The notes under the pieces were generated by a model, which saw only the letters and a program-made list of their open reading frames with translations, ran no database searches and was not told the DNA's origin. Below, piece after piece: positions 48,351-61,410 of a stretch of 64,000 bases of DNA. Within the stretch, counting starts at the first letter, position 1. Each line of letters starts with the position of its first letter. The stretch is from Amblyornis subalaris (lineage: Eukaryota; Chordata; Aves; Passeriformes; Ptilonorhynchidae), in NCBI GenBank assembly GCA_018881555.1, contig JACAXG010000107.1:1826406-1890405 (forward strand), written 5' to 3'. The translations under genes and the position numbers were made by a program.

Positions 48351-50680
48351 ATGTCAATTTATTATACAAGTGATGACCAAGATGTTGCTGGGGTGTGTTT
48401 CCACACATCAGCTGCACCCTGAGCACTGCCTGCCATGCAGGCATTAAAAATGTGGAGCAACTAAACTCGGTTTAGGAGGGGTGAGACTGCCTGTGTGTGC
48501 AGTAAGGCGTGTACATGTCAGAGGACTGGTACACACTGGATTTATGCCTCCTCTACTTGTCTGTGAGCCTGTACTCCGAGTCTACCACAATGAAGCCCTG
48601 GGTATGCCTGGGTAAAACAGAATAGTCGTGAGTTAGTAACAAATTAAATATTTCAATAGACAAATAATAAAACCTGATAGCACTTTATAAATCATCACAA
48701 TGGGGGAAATTCGGTGATTCAAACATTGATTTTTGAAACATTAAGTGTCAGGATAACAGGCTCCAAGGTCTTTTCTCTGGTCTAATTTCAGCTTGCCCTG
48801 AGAGCAGAAGCAATCTTGCTGCTAGTATCAAAATCCTGCTGCAGCAGGAAGGTGCCTGATGCATGCGAAGATGTGATTATCCATAGGAAGGAGAGATCCT
48901 ATAGCTGTGGTCGTGCTGGGGCAGTGTGCTGACTCAACATATCGTCCCCTGTGACTGTGACAGCTGCATNGTTTGCAGTTTTGGAAATCCAAGCATCTTT
49001 CTGGGTATTAGTCTGGAGGCTGTGGATGAGAAAGAAGCTGCAGAGCAGTGGATGAGGGATTAGCAAGTGCACGGAGGTCACGGTATTAAACAATATATGA
49101 CCTTCACAATTTATGTCCTGCTCTGGTAAACAGGGCTAGGAGTTGACCAGAAGTTTTTCCCTCAGTCTGTGGCTGTCCTGGAGTCAGTGTAGCAAATGGT
49201 ATTTGTGAGCTGACAGCAGGATCCCGTGATCAGAAATCTGTTTTGTAAATACCTCTGTGTCAGAGGCAGGTTACAAAAGAGCTCGTAAGCTAAAAGCAGG
49301 CAGAGGTGGTGAGCACAGGCAGACACGATCCAGGTCATTTGTTCCACTGGACTGACTTTTGGGGAGAGGAGAATAGGTCTAACACTCTCTCTTTCTATGC
49401 TCATTCCTCACCTTGATTTCTGTGCTTGATTAATTCAAGGTGTAGGCAGGNCAGCTTTGTATATTTAGCTGAACTTAAGGAGTTGCTGCTTGCTACAGGT
49501 TTTTAGTACAGGCTGCTGTGACTGCTGCTGAAAGACAGAATGAGTGTTCCTAGTGGACTTCAGGGCAAAATAGTCGTGGTTTAAGCAAAGCCATCTGGGA
49601 GCTTAAATTCCAGCTGTTTCTGAGGTGATGCTGCTTTTACTGTCCCAGAGAGAGGACCTGAGGCACAAAGGGCTCAGACTTGTCATCATGTCACTCCCAT
49701 TTAATACAGGAACAGCTAAAATGAAGAAGCTTTACACTTTGCCATTGCTGAAGGTTGCCAGGTGTGGGGAGCTCTGACTCACGATTCGAGTGAAATTTAT
49801 CTGCATCCAACAAGGCCAACACGTTCAATACAAGCTGGTTCCCCTCAGTTCCCTTCCCAGCTAACTCTGAAATAGCTNATCTCTTTGGGGTCTTGACTTC
49901 TGCATAAGATAAAGCACATCACTGATGTTTCAACATCTGGCCATGGTGTGATTATGAAGGGAATCCAGCCAGACACATCCTAGCTGGATTGCAGGTGTCT
50001 CCACACGTCCCTTCTTTCACCCTCTCCCCAGTGTGCTCCTGGGCAGTTTGTAAGCGCAAGTGAGGAAACGTGGCGACACAGGAAGGCAAATGCAAAACCT
50101 TCTGAAGGATTCTCCTTCTCCCACCCATTTATTGCAACCTGCATCCCTTTGCCGACCGAGCTGGATTAAGTCTCCGTGACGGGAAGTCAGGAATGTAGAT
50201 TTATTCAGACTTGTTGAAAGGGTGGCACACGTCCCGAGGAAGACAAATAGCCTTTTGTGAGATAATTTGCCAACACTGTTCCACCCTAACATGCATCTGT
50301 CCTGTTATCGCATGACTAATATGGACATAACCCCGCACACTTTTATCTGACATGCATGAATGTGTCACCCTGATTTGTGTCTCGCTTGGTTGGGTGAAGA
50401 AGCCAATGGACTGGTGCCCGAGCAAAACTTGCTGAACTGAGATCAAAATCTGGTGTGTGTTTTTAATCCGCTGCTCGTGCCTATTTGCAAGGAGCGGCTT
50501 CAGCTCACAGGAACATTTGCGGAGAGGCTGTTTTTCATCATTTCTTTAACCATATGTAGAAGAACTCACAGAGTAAAAGTATTTGTCATCCACTGTCAAG
50601 AGTGATTTCTGTTAGTCATATTGTTCTTTTGGTTAAAAGGGTGGTGGGCATCTGATCGGGAAGAAACCTGCCCTGTGAGT
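48351..50680. other. unique DNA with conserved-looking stretch
   Basis: No gene recognised. The part at about 50100-50470 is non-simple, has scattered CpGs and carries balanced frames on the minus strand without protein signatures. It is a candidate conserved non-coding element by appearance only. Confidence 0.45.
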
Positions 50681-50830
50681 AATCCTAAACAATGAGTAAT
50701 GGATGGTGGATTAATCATTTTCTTTTACAGCATTTTAATGAATGCTGTAAAATTCTGCAGCATTTAATGACTAATTTGATGTAAATAATAATCTGATGTA
50801 AATATCATTATTACTCATCCTGCAGATAGG
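50681..50830. promoter_or_regulatory. cluster of TAAT/ATTA cores with perfect hairpin; possible enhancer
   Basis: At least eight TAAT or ATTA cores lie within 150 bases, including GATTAATCATT, TTTTAATGAATG, CATTTAATGACTAAT and TCATTATTACTC. Inside it, 50723-50752 is a perfect inverted repeat with arms TTTTACAGCATT and AATGCTGTAAAA and a 6-base loop. A partial direct repeat, GCAGCATTTAATGA, follows. Homeodomain proteins bind TAAT cores, so an enhancer role is possible. High AT content alone raises the chance of such words. Confidence 0.25.
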
Positions 50831-51110
50831 GAAATCGAGGGANGGGGCAAGTCAGTGTTTTCTGAGTGAGGAGTCCTGGATCCCAATTCGGCAAAATTTC
50901 TGCTAAGCTTAAACAGAAAGCAAAGAGCCCTTCACAAATCTGTACTAACAGGTCACTCAGNAGATTTAATCCTACCTGTGCCTCTTCAGCAGGCTTCCTG
51001 TGTGCATTCATCTTCTTCCAGTGAATGACAGGCAGGTATGTTGGCTCTAGAAACCACTGCTGAGCTTATGAGAGCTTCAGGGACTGGAATGATTCTTTCT
51101 TGGGCACTTA
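50831..51110. other. spacer, nothing recognised
   Basis: Unique sequence with two Ns. No gene or repeat identified. Confidence 0.5.
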
Positions 51111-51200
51111 GAGTCACAGAACATCCTGAGTTGGTAGGGACCCACAAAGATCACCTACAAAGTCCAATTGCTGGACTTGAATAGCTCTTAGCCTAAGCAG
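51111..51200 (-). mobile_element. CR1 LINE 3' fragment, antisense, distinct subfamily
   Basis: 'GAGTCACAGAACATCCTGAGT', then 'TGGTAGGGACCCACAAAGATC' and 'AAAGTCCAATTGCTGG', is the reverse complement of the tail region of the CR1 subfamily with the 'ATCCTGAGTTGGAAGGGACCC' signature. Similarity becomes weak after about 51180. Confidence 0.8.
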
Positions 51201-53616
51201 GACCTTCCTGGCTCTGATGCCAGTGTCAGTGGTCAGGAAGAATGTTTCNAAATAAATTTTGGGTTGAAAGGGGGGTTTTTTTGTTGTTTTTTCAGAATAT
51301 CTGACTTTCACAAAATCAGCCCCATTGAAAGCTGAATGCCTTCTCTCTCCACCCCACACCTGAAAACTTTTGACTGAATTTTTTTGACTTTAAGCAGCAC
51401 ACACTATGACCTAACTACAGTGAAATCCAACCCCAAAAAGGCATTAATTAAAATCCTAATCAATGGATAAACAACTAGTTCTAGCTACATCCTGGACACA
51501 ATTTCCAAAAGTACCTCCTTTCTTCAAAGCAAAACAAATCAAGAGATCCAACTAATATTTAACAGTGTTTGTGTTTACTGAGAGGTATTTGGGTTGTTTG
51601 GTGCTGCTTTGCTGTTTATCCACATCATGAGGACAGGCAGGTTCGTGCCAGTGTTGCAATACCAGCCTTCAGAGGATGTTGGTTTTCCTTTTACACCAGG
51701 GTGACTCATCCCTTACAGGACAGTTTCTCCGCATTTACCTTGTCGGAGCTGATGGCAAAATTCTGTGCAGGAACTGGCTCTGTCCTTTGGCTTGTCCAGC
51801 TGAAACCNTACAGACAACTGTCTCTTTTCCCATTTAATAAATAAAAGCTCTAAAACCATTAAAGTGCTACCAAATAAAGAGAGAAGTACATTGTTAGAAA
51901 GAGGATCCTTGACAAAAGCAATGAAGCAACTGCTCCAAAGCAGTGACTTCTTCTGAACGTTTGAAAAAAGGGAAATCCATCAAGTCTTTCGATGAAGTTT
52001 GGTAGGGAATAAATCCAGATTAAACACACGGCTCAGGAACTACTCTCCTGCAGAGACTCATGAGTCTCTGCTTTCCCCTGGCAAAGCTGAAGTCAGCTTA
52101 AAATGCTTCCACTCTTCCGTCTTCTTCCCCTACCACAAAATGTTTTAATCAAAATAGAAGCTTTGAATGCAATTATATGAAGTTGTAGCTATTTCTAACA
52201 GGGAAAAAAAAAATCAATTGTATTTTACTGTAATATTTTCAATTTGTTTCAAAATAAGTTTAAAATGAATTTGACACAATAATCATATTGAAGGGAAAAA
52301 AAATAAATATGAAACTGAAATCAATTGTTTGACCTGAGCCTTTTATAATTATTTCATTTCAGTTCCTGGAAAAATCTGAGAGAAAAAAAATGCTTTGTTG
52401 TGATTCAGAACTAGAACTAATTTCCAAATGCTGGAATTCCTCTGAGAGTGAAAACTGTGAGCACAGGGCAGCTTTAATCACAGCTTTCCCCTCAACTGGA
52501 GTTGCAGTGGAAGTTGTAGAAACTATGTGGCAATTCAACGCAGAATCACCTTGTCCTGCTGCACAGATTCCACTCCCATGTCAATCTCTGAATTTTTAAA
52601 GCTCTTATTGCAGGTTTCTTTCCATTTTCTTTGTTGTGTGACTCCACAATCTGAAAAATTGATGTGCTCTAAGCACCCCAAGTAAGTAGTCTCTCTACTT
52701 TTTTAACAATGACACTGCAAATATAATAATAATATCAATATTAATAATAATAATAATAAGGTAGCTTACAAAATAAAATTTTTTAAAGCCACAGGTGGTT
52801 CTTCATGGTTGACTCTATAATGCATTTTCTTATCAATGTAGTTATTTTCTTCCTATAAGAACACCTTTTAAAATTAAAACAAATATTGTAAGCCCTTTTT
52901 TATATCTCCTTGTGTTTCAATTGAAGAAAAGAGGAAATCAAAGTTTGTCATTTTAATATCCAGTATATTTTAAGATCTAGTATAGCTCAGGTGGGTTTTC
53001 CCTGGAAGAGGAAGCTTGATGCTCACTCAGCAGTATAAACCCAAGCAACCTTTCTGGTGGTCATAAGACCTCATTCACCCTGAGATATAAATCAAGAGTA
53101 AGCACAAAATCAAATCAAATCAGTGGCATTATGGCTTGGAGAAGAACTAGTCCTGCTGAGTCTGCATTACTGCATGATTTGGCAGCAGTGACTGCTTTGC
53201 CTGCTGATGGAGAAATTTGTTAACAAGGCTGAGCCTGAGTAGAAGTGCTTATTTTTGGCATAACATAAATCAGACAATGAGTCCTTCCAATCACCATTCA
53301 CACCTCCCACTTACTCTGCACTACGAGGTGACATGGGAATTTTCACCATTTGTGATAAATCATTCCAGGAAGACACTAAGAGGGCTGGGATGGGGGAGCA
53401 GGGGAGGAAAACGCCAATTAATAGCTGGATTACTGTGAAATAAGTACTTTTAGTGGGTTGGCTTTAATGTTGTGAATAGACTCAAGTGCAGAGAAGTGGA
53501 TTTAATTGAAATGCATGGATTAAGGTAGACAGAGAACAGATTTGCTCTATGTGGAGTAAGTTCTGTGAGTTCATTTTTGGTATATTTTCATTTTAGCTTC
53601 CTTTTTGGCTCTTCCA
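51201..53616. other. unique AT-rich DNA, no gene seen
   Basis: No gene recognised. Contains an (AAT)n run at 52722-52760 and several A-runs. The frame at 51569-51844 has no motif. Confidence 0.5.
52722..52760 (+). repeat. (AAT)n impure trinucleotide repeat
   Basis: ATAATAATAATATC, then a short interruption, then TTAATAATAATAATAATAA. An impure trinucleotide microsatellite. Confidence 0.9.
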
Positions 53617-53696
53617 TATGTATATATATACACATACGTGTATATATATATATATACACACACATATACACACATATACACACACATTATATAGAT
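53617..53696 (+). repeat. compound (TA)n/(CA)n microsatellite
   Basis: Alternating TATATA and CACACA/CATATACA blocks for about 80 bases. A TATATACAC...GTGTATATA inverted repeat inside it could extrude as a cruciform. Open frames here (Tyr/Ile/Val or His/Thr repeats) are artefacts of the repeat. Confidence 0.93.
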
Positions 53697-55277
53697 ATTT
53701 TTCCTTGATGCTTCTAGAAACCAAGTGCAAAATGTTGCTTGGAGATTGTCAAAGCATCTGGAACACAAATTTACATTCTAACCCAGCTGAATTATTGTAA
53801 ATTAACAGAGGATGTAAATTAACACAGCTGATGATCATGGTCTGCTCATCAGAACTCTATTGCTGTGACCATGTAACCACCCTAATATTCCAACTTACTG
53901 GGGGAGTAATTTCACTTTCCTTATTTTCAGATGTCAACATCCCACCTAATCTTCCTGACATCCCTTGATAGCCAGGAGATATGATTGATACAGCCTTTAC
54001 TACCTGTTTATTTTATGATAAGGTGAACTTTGTCCTAAAAGTGGCTGTTTTCCTCCACCAGTCACCAAGGAAATGTAGCTCAGACTCAGATTGTGGCTTC
54101 TGGTAGGTATGGAGAACACAGATACATTCTCAGTACCTCCCATCTGATTCCCATTTAGCTGCCACAGCTGAAGCCACCCCGTGACCGGTGGTCCTCCAGG
54201 CCNCATAGCTGGTGATTAGGTCTCTGAGACAGAAGCAAGTGAGGATTAGCTCTTTGGATGCCTGGTAGCCCTGTCTGGGGAGTCAAATCCCTCTGACTTC
54301 AGGCTATGAAACAGCAGAAAAAACAGGCATCTTGGTTGCCTCTGTGAAAGACAACATCTGACAGACAGGTGAGGCAGACGGAACGATGACAGAGGCAATG
54401 GCATCAGTCAGGAAAATCCAAAAAGCCTGTGAGTCATAACCCCATTTAGGAAGAAAAACTGCTCTTGGTGGGATCTAGAGCAGCCTTTGAGTTGCTGCAA
54501 GCTATACTGCGAAGCCACTACCATTTCCAGCCTGCTGAGGAATTAGATAGGTAGAAAGTCATCTCAGACCACCTGTCTGATCACTTGTCATGTTCTTGGC
54601 CCAGCGCAATGCAACCACGAAAGCTCAAGAAAATCAGCAGTGAGAAGTGCTGATTGAGATTCTGGATCAGGTACTTGTCCATGATCTGGAAAAGCAGGAT
54701 GTGAACTCCAGTTTAGGGAGGGATGGGTGGAGGGAAGAAGCCTGTAGGTATATCTGGTTATGCTATTTTGGAAAAGGCACATGCCCCAAAGCTGCTGGCA
54801 GTGTTCATTCTGCTTTGATAAGCACTTAGGGGTGCAGTACACAGGGTATGACCATGTGCAACTTCAGCTCTGACAACATTTCTTTGTGCGGGAAATTCCC
54901 CTGGTTTTGTGTTTTTAATGTAAAACAAAGGATGAATTAGTCTTGGGGAGGGTTATTTGCTTTTGACAGAACTTATGAGGCCCTCTGAAGCAAAGGTCTT
55001 TCCCTGCAGGCCTTTCCACATCTCACTGTGGAGTGAGTGGGAGTGAGTTATAGCCAAGTGCCATAGGAAGTAGTTGAAAGAATGTCAAGAGAAGAGGCAG
55101 CAACTTTTAGCTGCACTAAACCCATAAATATGATACAGTAATCTGGGAAATCTGATTAAGGACTGCTGTACTCCATATCCCAACACATTTTTCAAAGTCT
55201 GCTCCTCTATCTATTGTCTCTCACAACCATTTACCTGATTCGTTCAATATGTATTAGATATTATATATATCTCTGCC
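53697..55277. other. unique DNA, no gene seen
   Basis: No gene or repeat recognised. The opposing frames at 54588-54842 (minus) and 54647-54829 (plus) have no motif. Confidence 0.5.
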
Positions 55278-55475
55278 CCAAGATGTTGGGGCTGACCCAT
55301 CCCTGGAAGTGTTCAAAGCCAGGCTGGGTGGGCCTTTGAGCAACCTGGTCTGGTGGAAGATGTCCCTGCCCATGACANGGGNNTTGGANCTGGATTGTCA
55401 GAGATCACTGGATGATCTTAAAGATCCCTTCCAACCCAAANCATTCTGTGATTCTATGATTCCATAATGTCATAT
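55278..55475 (+). mobile_element. CR1 LINE 3' end with 18-bp insertion
   Basis: Sense CR1: 'GGGGCTGACCCATCCCTGG', 'GTTCAAAGCCAGGCTGG', 'GAGCAACCTGGTCTGGTGG', 'GTCCCTGCCCATGACA', then 'CTTAAAGATCCCTTCCAACC' and 'CATTCTGTGATTCTATGATTC'. An extra 18 bases sit between two TGGAT copies (55391 and 55409) just before the 'GATGATCTTAAAG' block. Five Ns lie within 65 bases. Confidence 0.95.
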
Positions 55476-55625
55476 ATGATATTATATATTAAGAATGTAT
55501 GTTATGGTATCTTATGATGATAGGTGTTATAATAATGTATTTATATTACATATGATACACTGTATGATATGTATTTATAACATAATATATTATTATATGT
55601 TACAATAATATATAGTTTATATATG
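55476..55625 (+). repeat. AT-rich satellite-like tail derived from CR1
   Basis: About 150 bases of ATGATAT, TTATAT, ATTATAT and related words directly continue the CR1 tail, as if the octamer tail had expanded and decayed. Almost no G or C apart from TGAT-type units. Confidence 0.75.
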
Positions 55626-55682
55626 ATTGGCCAACTCACANGCACATGAGCCCTTGAAAATCTTGACCTGTTAAAGGGCGAG

Positions 55683-55772
55683 TGAAACACAAACACACAT
55701 AAACAAACACACATGNACAGCTGGACATGTTACAGGGTATGATGGTGCCTAAACATTTACACACACACACAT
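55683..55772 (+). repeat. two short (AC)n-rich tracts
   Basis: ACACAAACACACATAAACAAACACACA at 55687-55713 and ACACACACACACA near 55759-55771, separated by unique bases. Impure AC microsatellites. Confidence 0.8.
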
Positions 55773-58700
55773 GTCCAGATGTATTTGAAAAGCAAAATAT
55801 TAATGGTATTTACATATTTGCACTCATCACTTCTGTTTGCCAGAAAGCCTCCTCTGGAAGGTAAGATTATTAATTTGGGGCTGGGGGTGAGTTTAGTGAC
55901 AAAGCAGCAACTGAAGCTGTGAGATTTTAGCAGACATAAAAAAGTGTCATCTAATAGTCCATCAAACAGCTCTCGTCACACAGATAAACCTTTTATCTCT
56001 CTCTCCCAGATTCTAATCAAGGGTACAGTTTGCATGTTTCTTGTATCACTGCAGCAACCAATTCAGCTGGGATTCCCCATGCCCTGGGAAATAAACTCAT
56101 TTTGACCCAAATGAGCATTTCAGAGTCTTGTTTAATCTTTTCCTATTAACATGTTGGTTATTATTTGTTAGTCAAGGCAACAAGAGAGCATTTTCTCACC
56201 AAAAGGATGTGTTGCAGATCTGTTTGTTTGGAGAGTTCTGTATGCAGAAGAAAACCAAAATGCTTTATGGGAAATGTGGTTATAACATAAAGTTTTCATT
56301 GTGGTTAAAAAGCCATTTAAATACTCTGGAATCTTAGGCCTGAGGAGTAAAACTCCAGTATTTTTATTAATTAAAAATTCAGTTTATAGTTTCCAGAATT
56401 TTATCCAAATATAGTAATGACAGTCTAGAAGAAATTTTTTAAGTTTCTCATTCTATCATATTCTTACAATATTTGCATGATGTAACAAATTTTTTGTTTC
56501 AGTTTGGCTGTGCACAGTCAGTCTGTCCTGGGCTTGCACTCATAATTAATTATTCACATTGAAGATAGAAACCAAGTGACAAAGGTATCGTTGTGTCAAG
56601 ACTTAACCTTGAAAATACAGAAATAAAACCATTATGTCTTGTTTTTATTGTGAGTTTTATGATTCTTGATAACGGGTTCAATATCTTGGGGCTTGCAATT
56701 GTTTGCATCAGCTTTCACTCAGCTGATTTGAGTTTCTGGCTCAGATGTTGTTGGCAGATAGTTTAAAACCAGAAGATTTTGGGCTATGTCTATACTCATA
56801 AACTGAGTAAGGCTTGGGACCGAGGCTTGAGCTGGTTCCTGGATGATTTTCACCCGGACAACCACCTCTGCTTTTGGCCATTTCACCTGCCCACATTTCC
56901 AGTTTATGAAATTCCACATTTATAATTTTCAGCATTTCTTACTTTCTCTGGAGTATTTGGAGGCTCAGGCAGGCACTATTGAGCAAAACAAGCAGAAATT
57001 GTTCGAAGAGGATGTGGTTGGACGTGACCTGCTGAGCGACATCCCCAGAACAGGCGTTGAGCACTCACCTGGCTTTTCCCACCTCNGCTTGTGCACAGGG
57101 GAGAAACAGGAACCTCTTGGCACATTTGTGTCGTGGTGTGTGATGTCTGTGATGTATTTTCACATTTTCTTCCAGATGAGAGGATGCCTGGTGACACATC
57201 TCCCTCGTCCAACACAGGAAGATTAAGGCAGCCCAGGCTGGATGTGTCATGGAGCTCTTTACCTTTCCTTACCACAAGAGGGGATTTCCCTTCTCTCCTC
57301 TCCAACTGATTGAAGAGGTTTTTTAGGAATTTTCTTTTCCTTAAGCATTGTTCTTATTAAAAATAGTTTACCACCTTAGGCCATAAAAGAAATTCTCTTC
57401 TGATCAGGCCTCCTGCCTCAAGCAACTAAATAAATAGCATCCGTTTGATGTAGCAAATGTGAAAGCTGCATGTTTACTTCTCCACTTTGAAAAAAATATA
57501 TAATAGCAGCTACTTTTTTCTTCCCCAAGGTTCATGTTGTTGTAAAATAAACAGATGTTTGGGGGAGGGGGGAGAAATGTGTACATTATAAGTGTTTAAA
57601 ATACTCCCAGTCACCCTGATTAACAAGCATAACAAGGGGTGATAAGGAAACAGAAGATATGAAAAGTCACTGGCTTTGTTTTTGTTTTATATTTTCTACT
57701 GTAAGATGCCTGGCATTGCCAAAAAACTAAAACCTGCTTTGCAAACCGGGCATCTGTTTCCAGAGCTTTTGAGACTGGAGGCATGAAATGTAGGAAATAT
57801 ATACGAAAAGACCCCAGCAAAGAGTCCCGTCCCCCCCTCTCAGAACATGAAAAGCTATGAGAAAATCAAATCAAAATAAATATGGGAAACCATATTATGA
57901 ACCGAAGTTCCTCTTTAAAGCCAATAGTTTATGTGGAATATACATGGCCCTCAGTTTTCAAACCCGAGCTCGTTCATAGCACTTCACGAAGACATTCTTG
58001 AGGGGATCCCAGCTCAGCACCTCCTTCTAGAGCTGCACAAAATTTAAGTCTGCCGTGGTGTAATGATGTTTCTGTGTCACTGACCTATCTAAGCATCACA
58101 TAGAGAGGGATTANGTGGAGTGATTCAGATTGCTCACGTTTTTTGTCCTCTTGTTCTCTCCCACTCTGGGGAAGTAGAAATGAAGAGCAAGGACTGAGCA
58201 TCCCAGTGCAGGTTCTTGTTTTTTCTGATCTCATCCAACATAACAAATCCATTAGAAATTAATGTCTGGGACCCAGATGGATCTGCAGCTGATGTGGTTG
58301 ACATAGCCCCACGGATGATCATAGTTAGTGGTCATCTGTTGAAAGGAAAATCAGCCACGGCCGTGCTGAACATTTAATTAATTTGAGCACTGTTCGTGAG
58401 TGTTGGGATTACTCTGAGGGATCTTTCAGGATCTGGTGCAAAATCCCAGTGGAGTCCACAGGTCACCACCAACTTTGAACCAAGAGCCAGGGTAGTTTCA
58501 CACTCCTGTGACGAGTTATTGGCATTTTTGTCACACATGCATTCATTCAGTCTTTTCTTAAGTGGCTCTTTTTATATATAAAGGCTTGAATTGTTGCATT
58601 CCTTTCATTGGAATTAATTTTTTGCTTGATTTTCCNCCCTTGAGTAGATCCAACTTACGTGTGGATTTGCTAACATGCAACTTTGCAGACATTAAACATG

Positions 58701-61410
58701 GGGACATTAACTTTTTATATTACTGAACAAGTATACAGGTCAGGAGAGCTGTACATGTTTTCAGAACTGCNCCACAGTTCAGTTTTTTTTCTTTCAGCCT
58801 TATTATTTCCTTAAATCATCACACTGTTTAGCTGTATAAAAATATTTAACAGCTTCTATATTTTACATGGCACTTCAGTGATACGGCCAGTTTTAGTTTT
58901 AATATTTAATATATAATTGTCTAGTTATTACTATTAAACATTTTTGCTGCTCTGGAGGCTTGACTAAACAAAAGTGAAACATTCTTCATTTATTAGCAAA
59001 GTGTGAGCCAATTGTGCTGCAGCTGTAAATATTTCNCCTGTAAACCATGATTTTTTTAGAAATTTTTAATATATTCTGTGAAAATCTCAGAAGAAACTTT
59101 GAACCCTGCTCTCTCCTGCTGCCTGTTTTCACCATTTATCAACAACCATGGATTTGGAATGCTCTGCACTGGCAAGAGGACAGGAACACGCCTAGGCAGA
59201 ATTTATATTTTATAGCACAAGACCAGAATAATTAAAGGAGAAACAGAAATTGCTGGAGAGGAGGTGAGTGAGGATGTTGGGACAGAAAATCCTTAAGGTT
59301 AGGCTCATCCTGCTTTCTTATACAAACAGAAGAAACATAAATCTGGCACCTGTCTCCCAGCGGGGTTTGGAGGAAGCACGGTGCAGCCTGCAGGTCAGCC
59401 AGGAGCTCAAATGATACCTCTGCTGAACTGCAGAGGTTTTGATGATATTAAAACGCAGAGGTCCTGGAAAAGCTACTGCTTCACCCTTACAGAAACCAGG
59501 GAGAGCTGGGGTTAAGATTCTTAATTTATTTAAATAGCATACATAGTTTTATGATGATTTGCACCCTTCAAAATCTGACACAATCAGTTGGTAGCCAGTA
59601 ACAGATTATATGTTGTATTGAAAGTTTCCTTCTTGGGATTTCCCTCCCTTACCTTAATTGATNTAAAGTTTATATTACTTTTTCATATAAAAACATATTC
59701 ATAAAAAAATTTGGATATTTTTACTTGAAAAATACCTACCTTTACAAATTGGAAAGGCACACATACAAGTGCAATACCACATATTTAAAATTTGCTAAAA
59801 ATGTGATTTCCACATGCATGATTAATTGTTTTCAAGTGGAAATCTACCTCAAGTAAGTAGTTTAGGGTTAGAAAACCAGGCTTCAAAGGAATTTGGTATG
59901 CCTTCNTCACCTTTGAGATTCAAACACTGGAGCCAGGATTGAAAACCAAGGTATTTCAGGTGTCTGCATTTAAAAGACTCTGTTTATGTTAAGGCTTAGG
60001 TCACCTTAGCAGGTATGTTTTAATGAAAACATTACCTCTCTGTGACCTTTGGGATTTGAAGGTTAAAATGCAGTCACTGGAAAAAGGAATCCTCATTGTC
60101 ATGGATGAAATCTTTGGCATTAAAGACATCGTTTCTCATCCTTGTGAGTGACTTAGTGCAACAATAAAGGTTGCTCACTTCACAGAAGAGGTAACACAGA
60201 GCCTTCTGATTTGTCTTCTTCCCCAGAAAACACAATTCTGAAACATTAACAAAATTAAGGAATGGCTTAAAAAATATTTTAAGACAGACCCTAAGAATGG
60301 TCATGCTAAATTTTTCTCTAGATAACTGAGCCTCGACCTGCACTGCTCAAATATTAATAGAATTTGTGCTCATACCTTTGTTTTACAGGACATCACCTAG
60401 TTATTGGTGAGTTATTCTCTTCCCTGTTGCTCAAGAAATAATATGCATTCATTAAAACAAAATAAGGTATAGCAGTAACACACTTTCTATAAGCATAGTA
60501 ACTTATAAATTATGTCAGACATCTGGGACAGAGGTTCTTTATGTCAAATATTAAATCTATTTAGCAGTTTATTTGTAACATATTTGCAACTTCAAAAAGA
60601 ACGGAAGAAAGGAAAGAGAGAAGGTTTTTTCCTACTTTTTTGCATTAATGAAGCTAACAGCCCTTGTGCATTTGCAATAAGTCAATTGAAGTAAATGACT
60701 TTTTATGACCGTTATTAACTTCAGTTGTCACTGGAATGTCATCAACAAGTTATTCATTGCATTTCCAACTGGATCTTTTAAGTACAATAACATCAGAATT
60801 GCTGAAATCCTAACCTTCATTTTTCTTGCAGGGAACAGGAAGGGTGGAAAGGATCTGTCGGTTCCCTAAATTCAGGTCAAGGCAAAGTGGTAGGAAAAAA
60901 AAGCTAATGTTTCAAAATCGTCATTTTACACTAGTTTAAAAGCCTGAGTGATGAGCGAAATACATCATATTTCCACTTAAGTCTTGCACAGACTGAAGAG
61001 AAAGATGGGTTTGTGAGCCTTTCTCATGTTACTTATCTACAACAAAATCCAAAACAAAACAGGGCTCAGCAACACCTATCTTGTGGTGTGTGAGGCAGCC
61101 CTGACGTGGGAGGTGAGCAAACAGAGACTGCGTTTCTCTCTGAACCCAAGCTCACGCTGTCCAGGCATTTCCCAGCTTGGAGAGCAGCCAGCCCTAGGCT
61201 GGAAGTGGCACAGACCCATTAGTGCTGTTGAAAGGCAAAACGGAGACACCGGGGATGTGTCCGTGTCATCGAACTCACAGGTCCCCCAGGAAAAGCTTTG
61301 GGAGAGCTCACTCTGAGGACTCCTGTCTGTAAACTGCATGGGTAAGGTCACATCAGCTTTGGATGCCTGCTTTCCAACACNATTCCAGTGTCTCCAACCT
61401 TCAGGCACCA
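55773..61410. other. unique AT-rich DNA, no gene seen
   Basis: Long gene-free interval. Frames at 56843-57226 (plus) and 56976-57305 (minus) overlap in opposite strands without motifs. The 61026-61414 pair is similar. I recognise no repeat family, RNA gene or exon. Confidence 0.5.

Noticed and set aside
53571..53800. Tyr/Val/Ile-rich and His/Thr-rich frames
   Set aside because: Translations of the TA/CA microsatellite.
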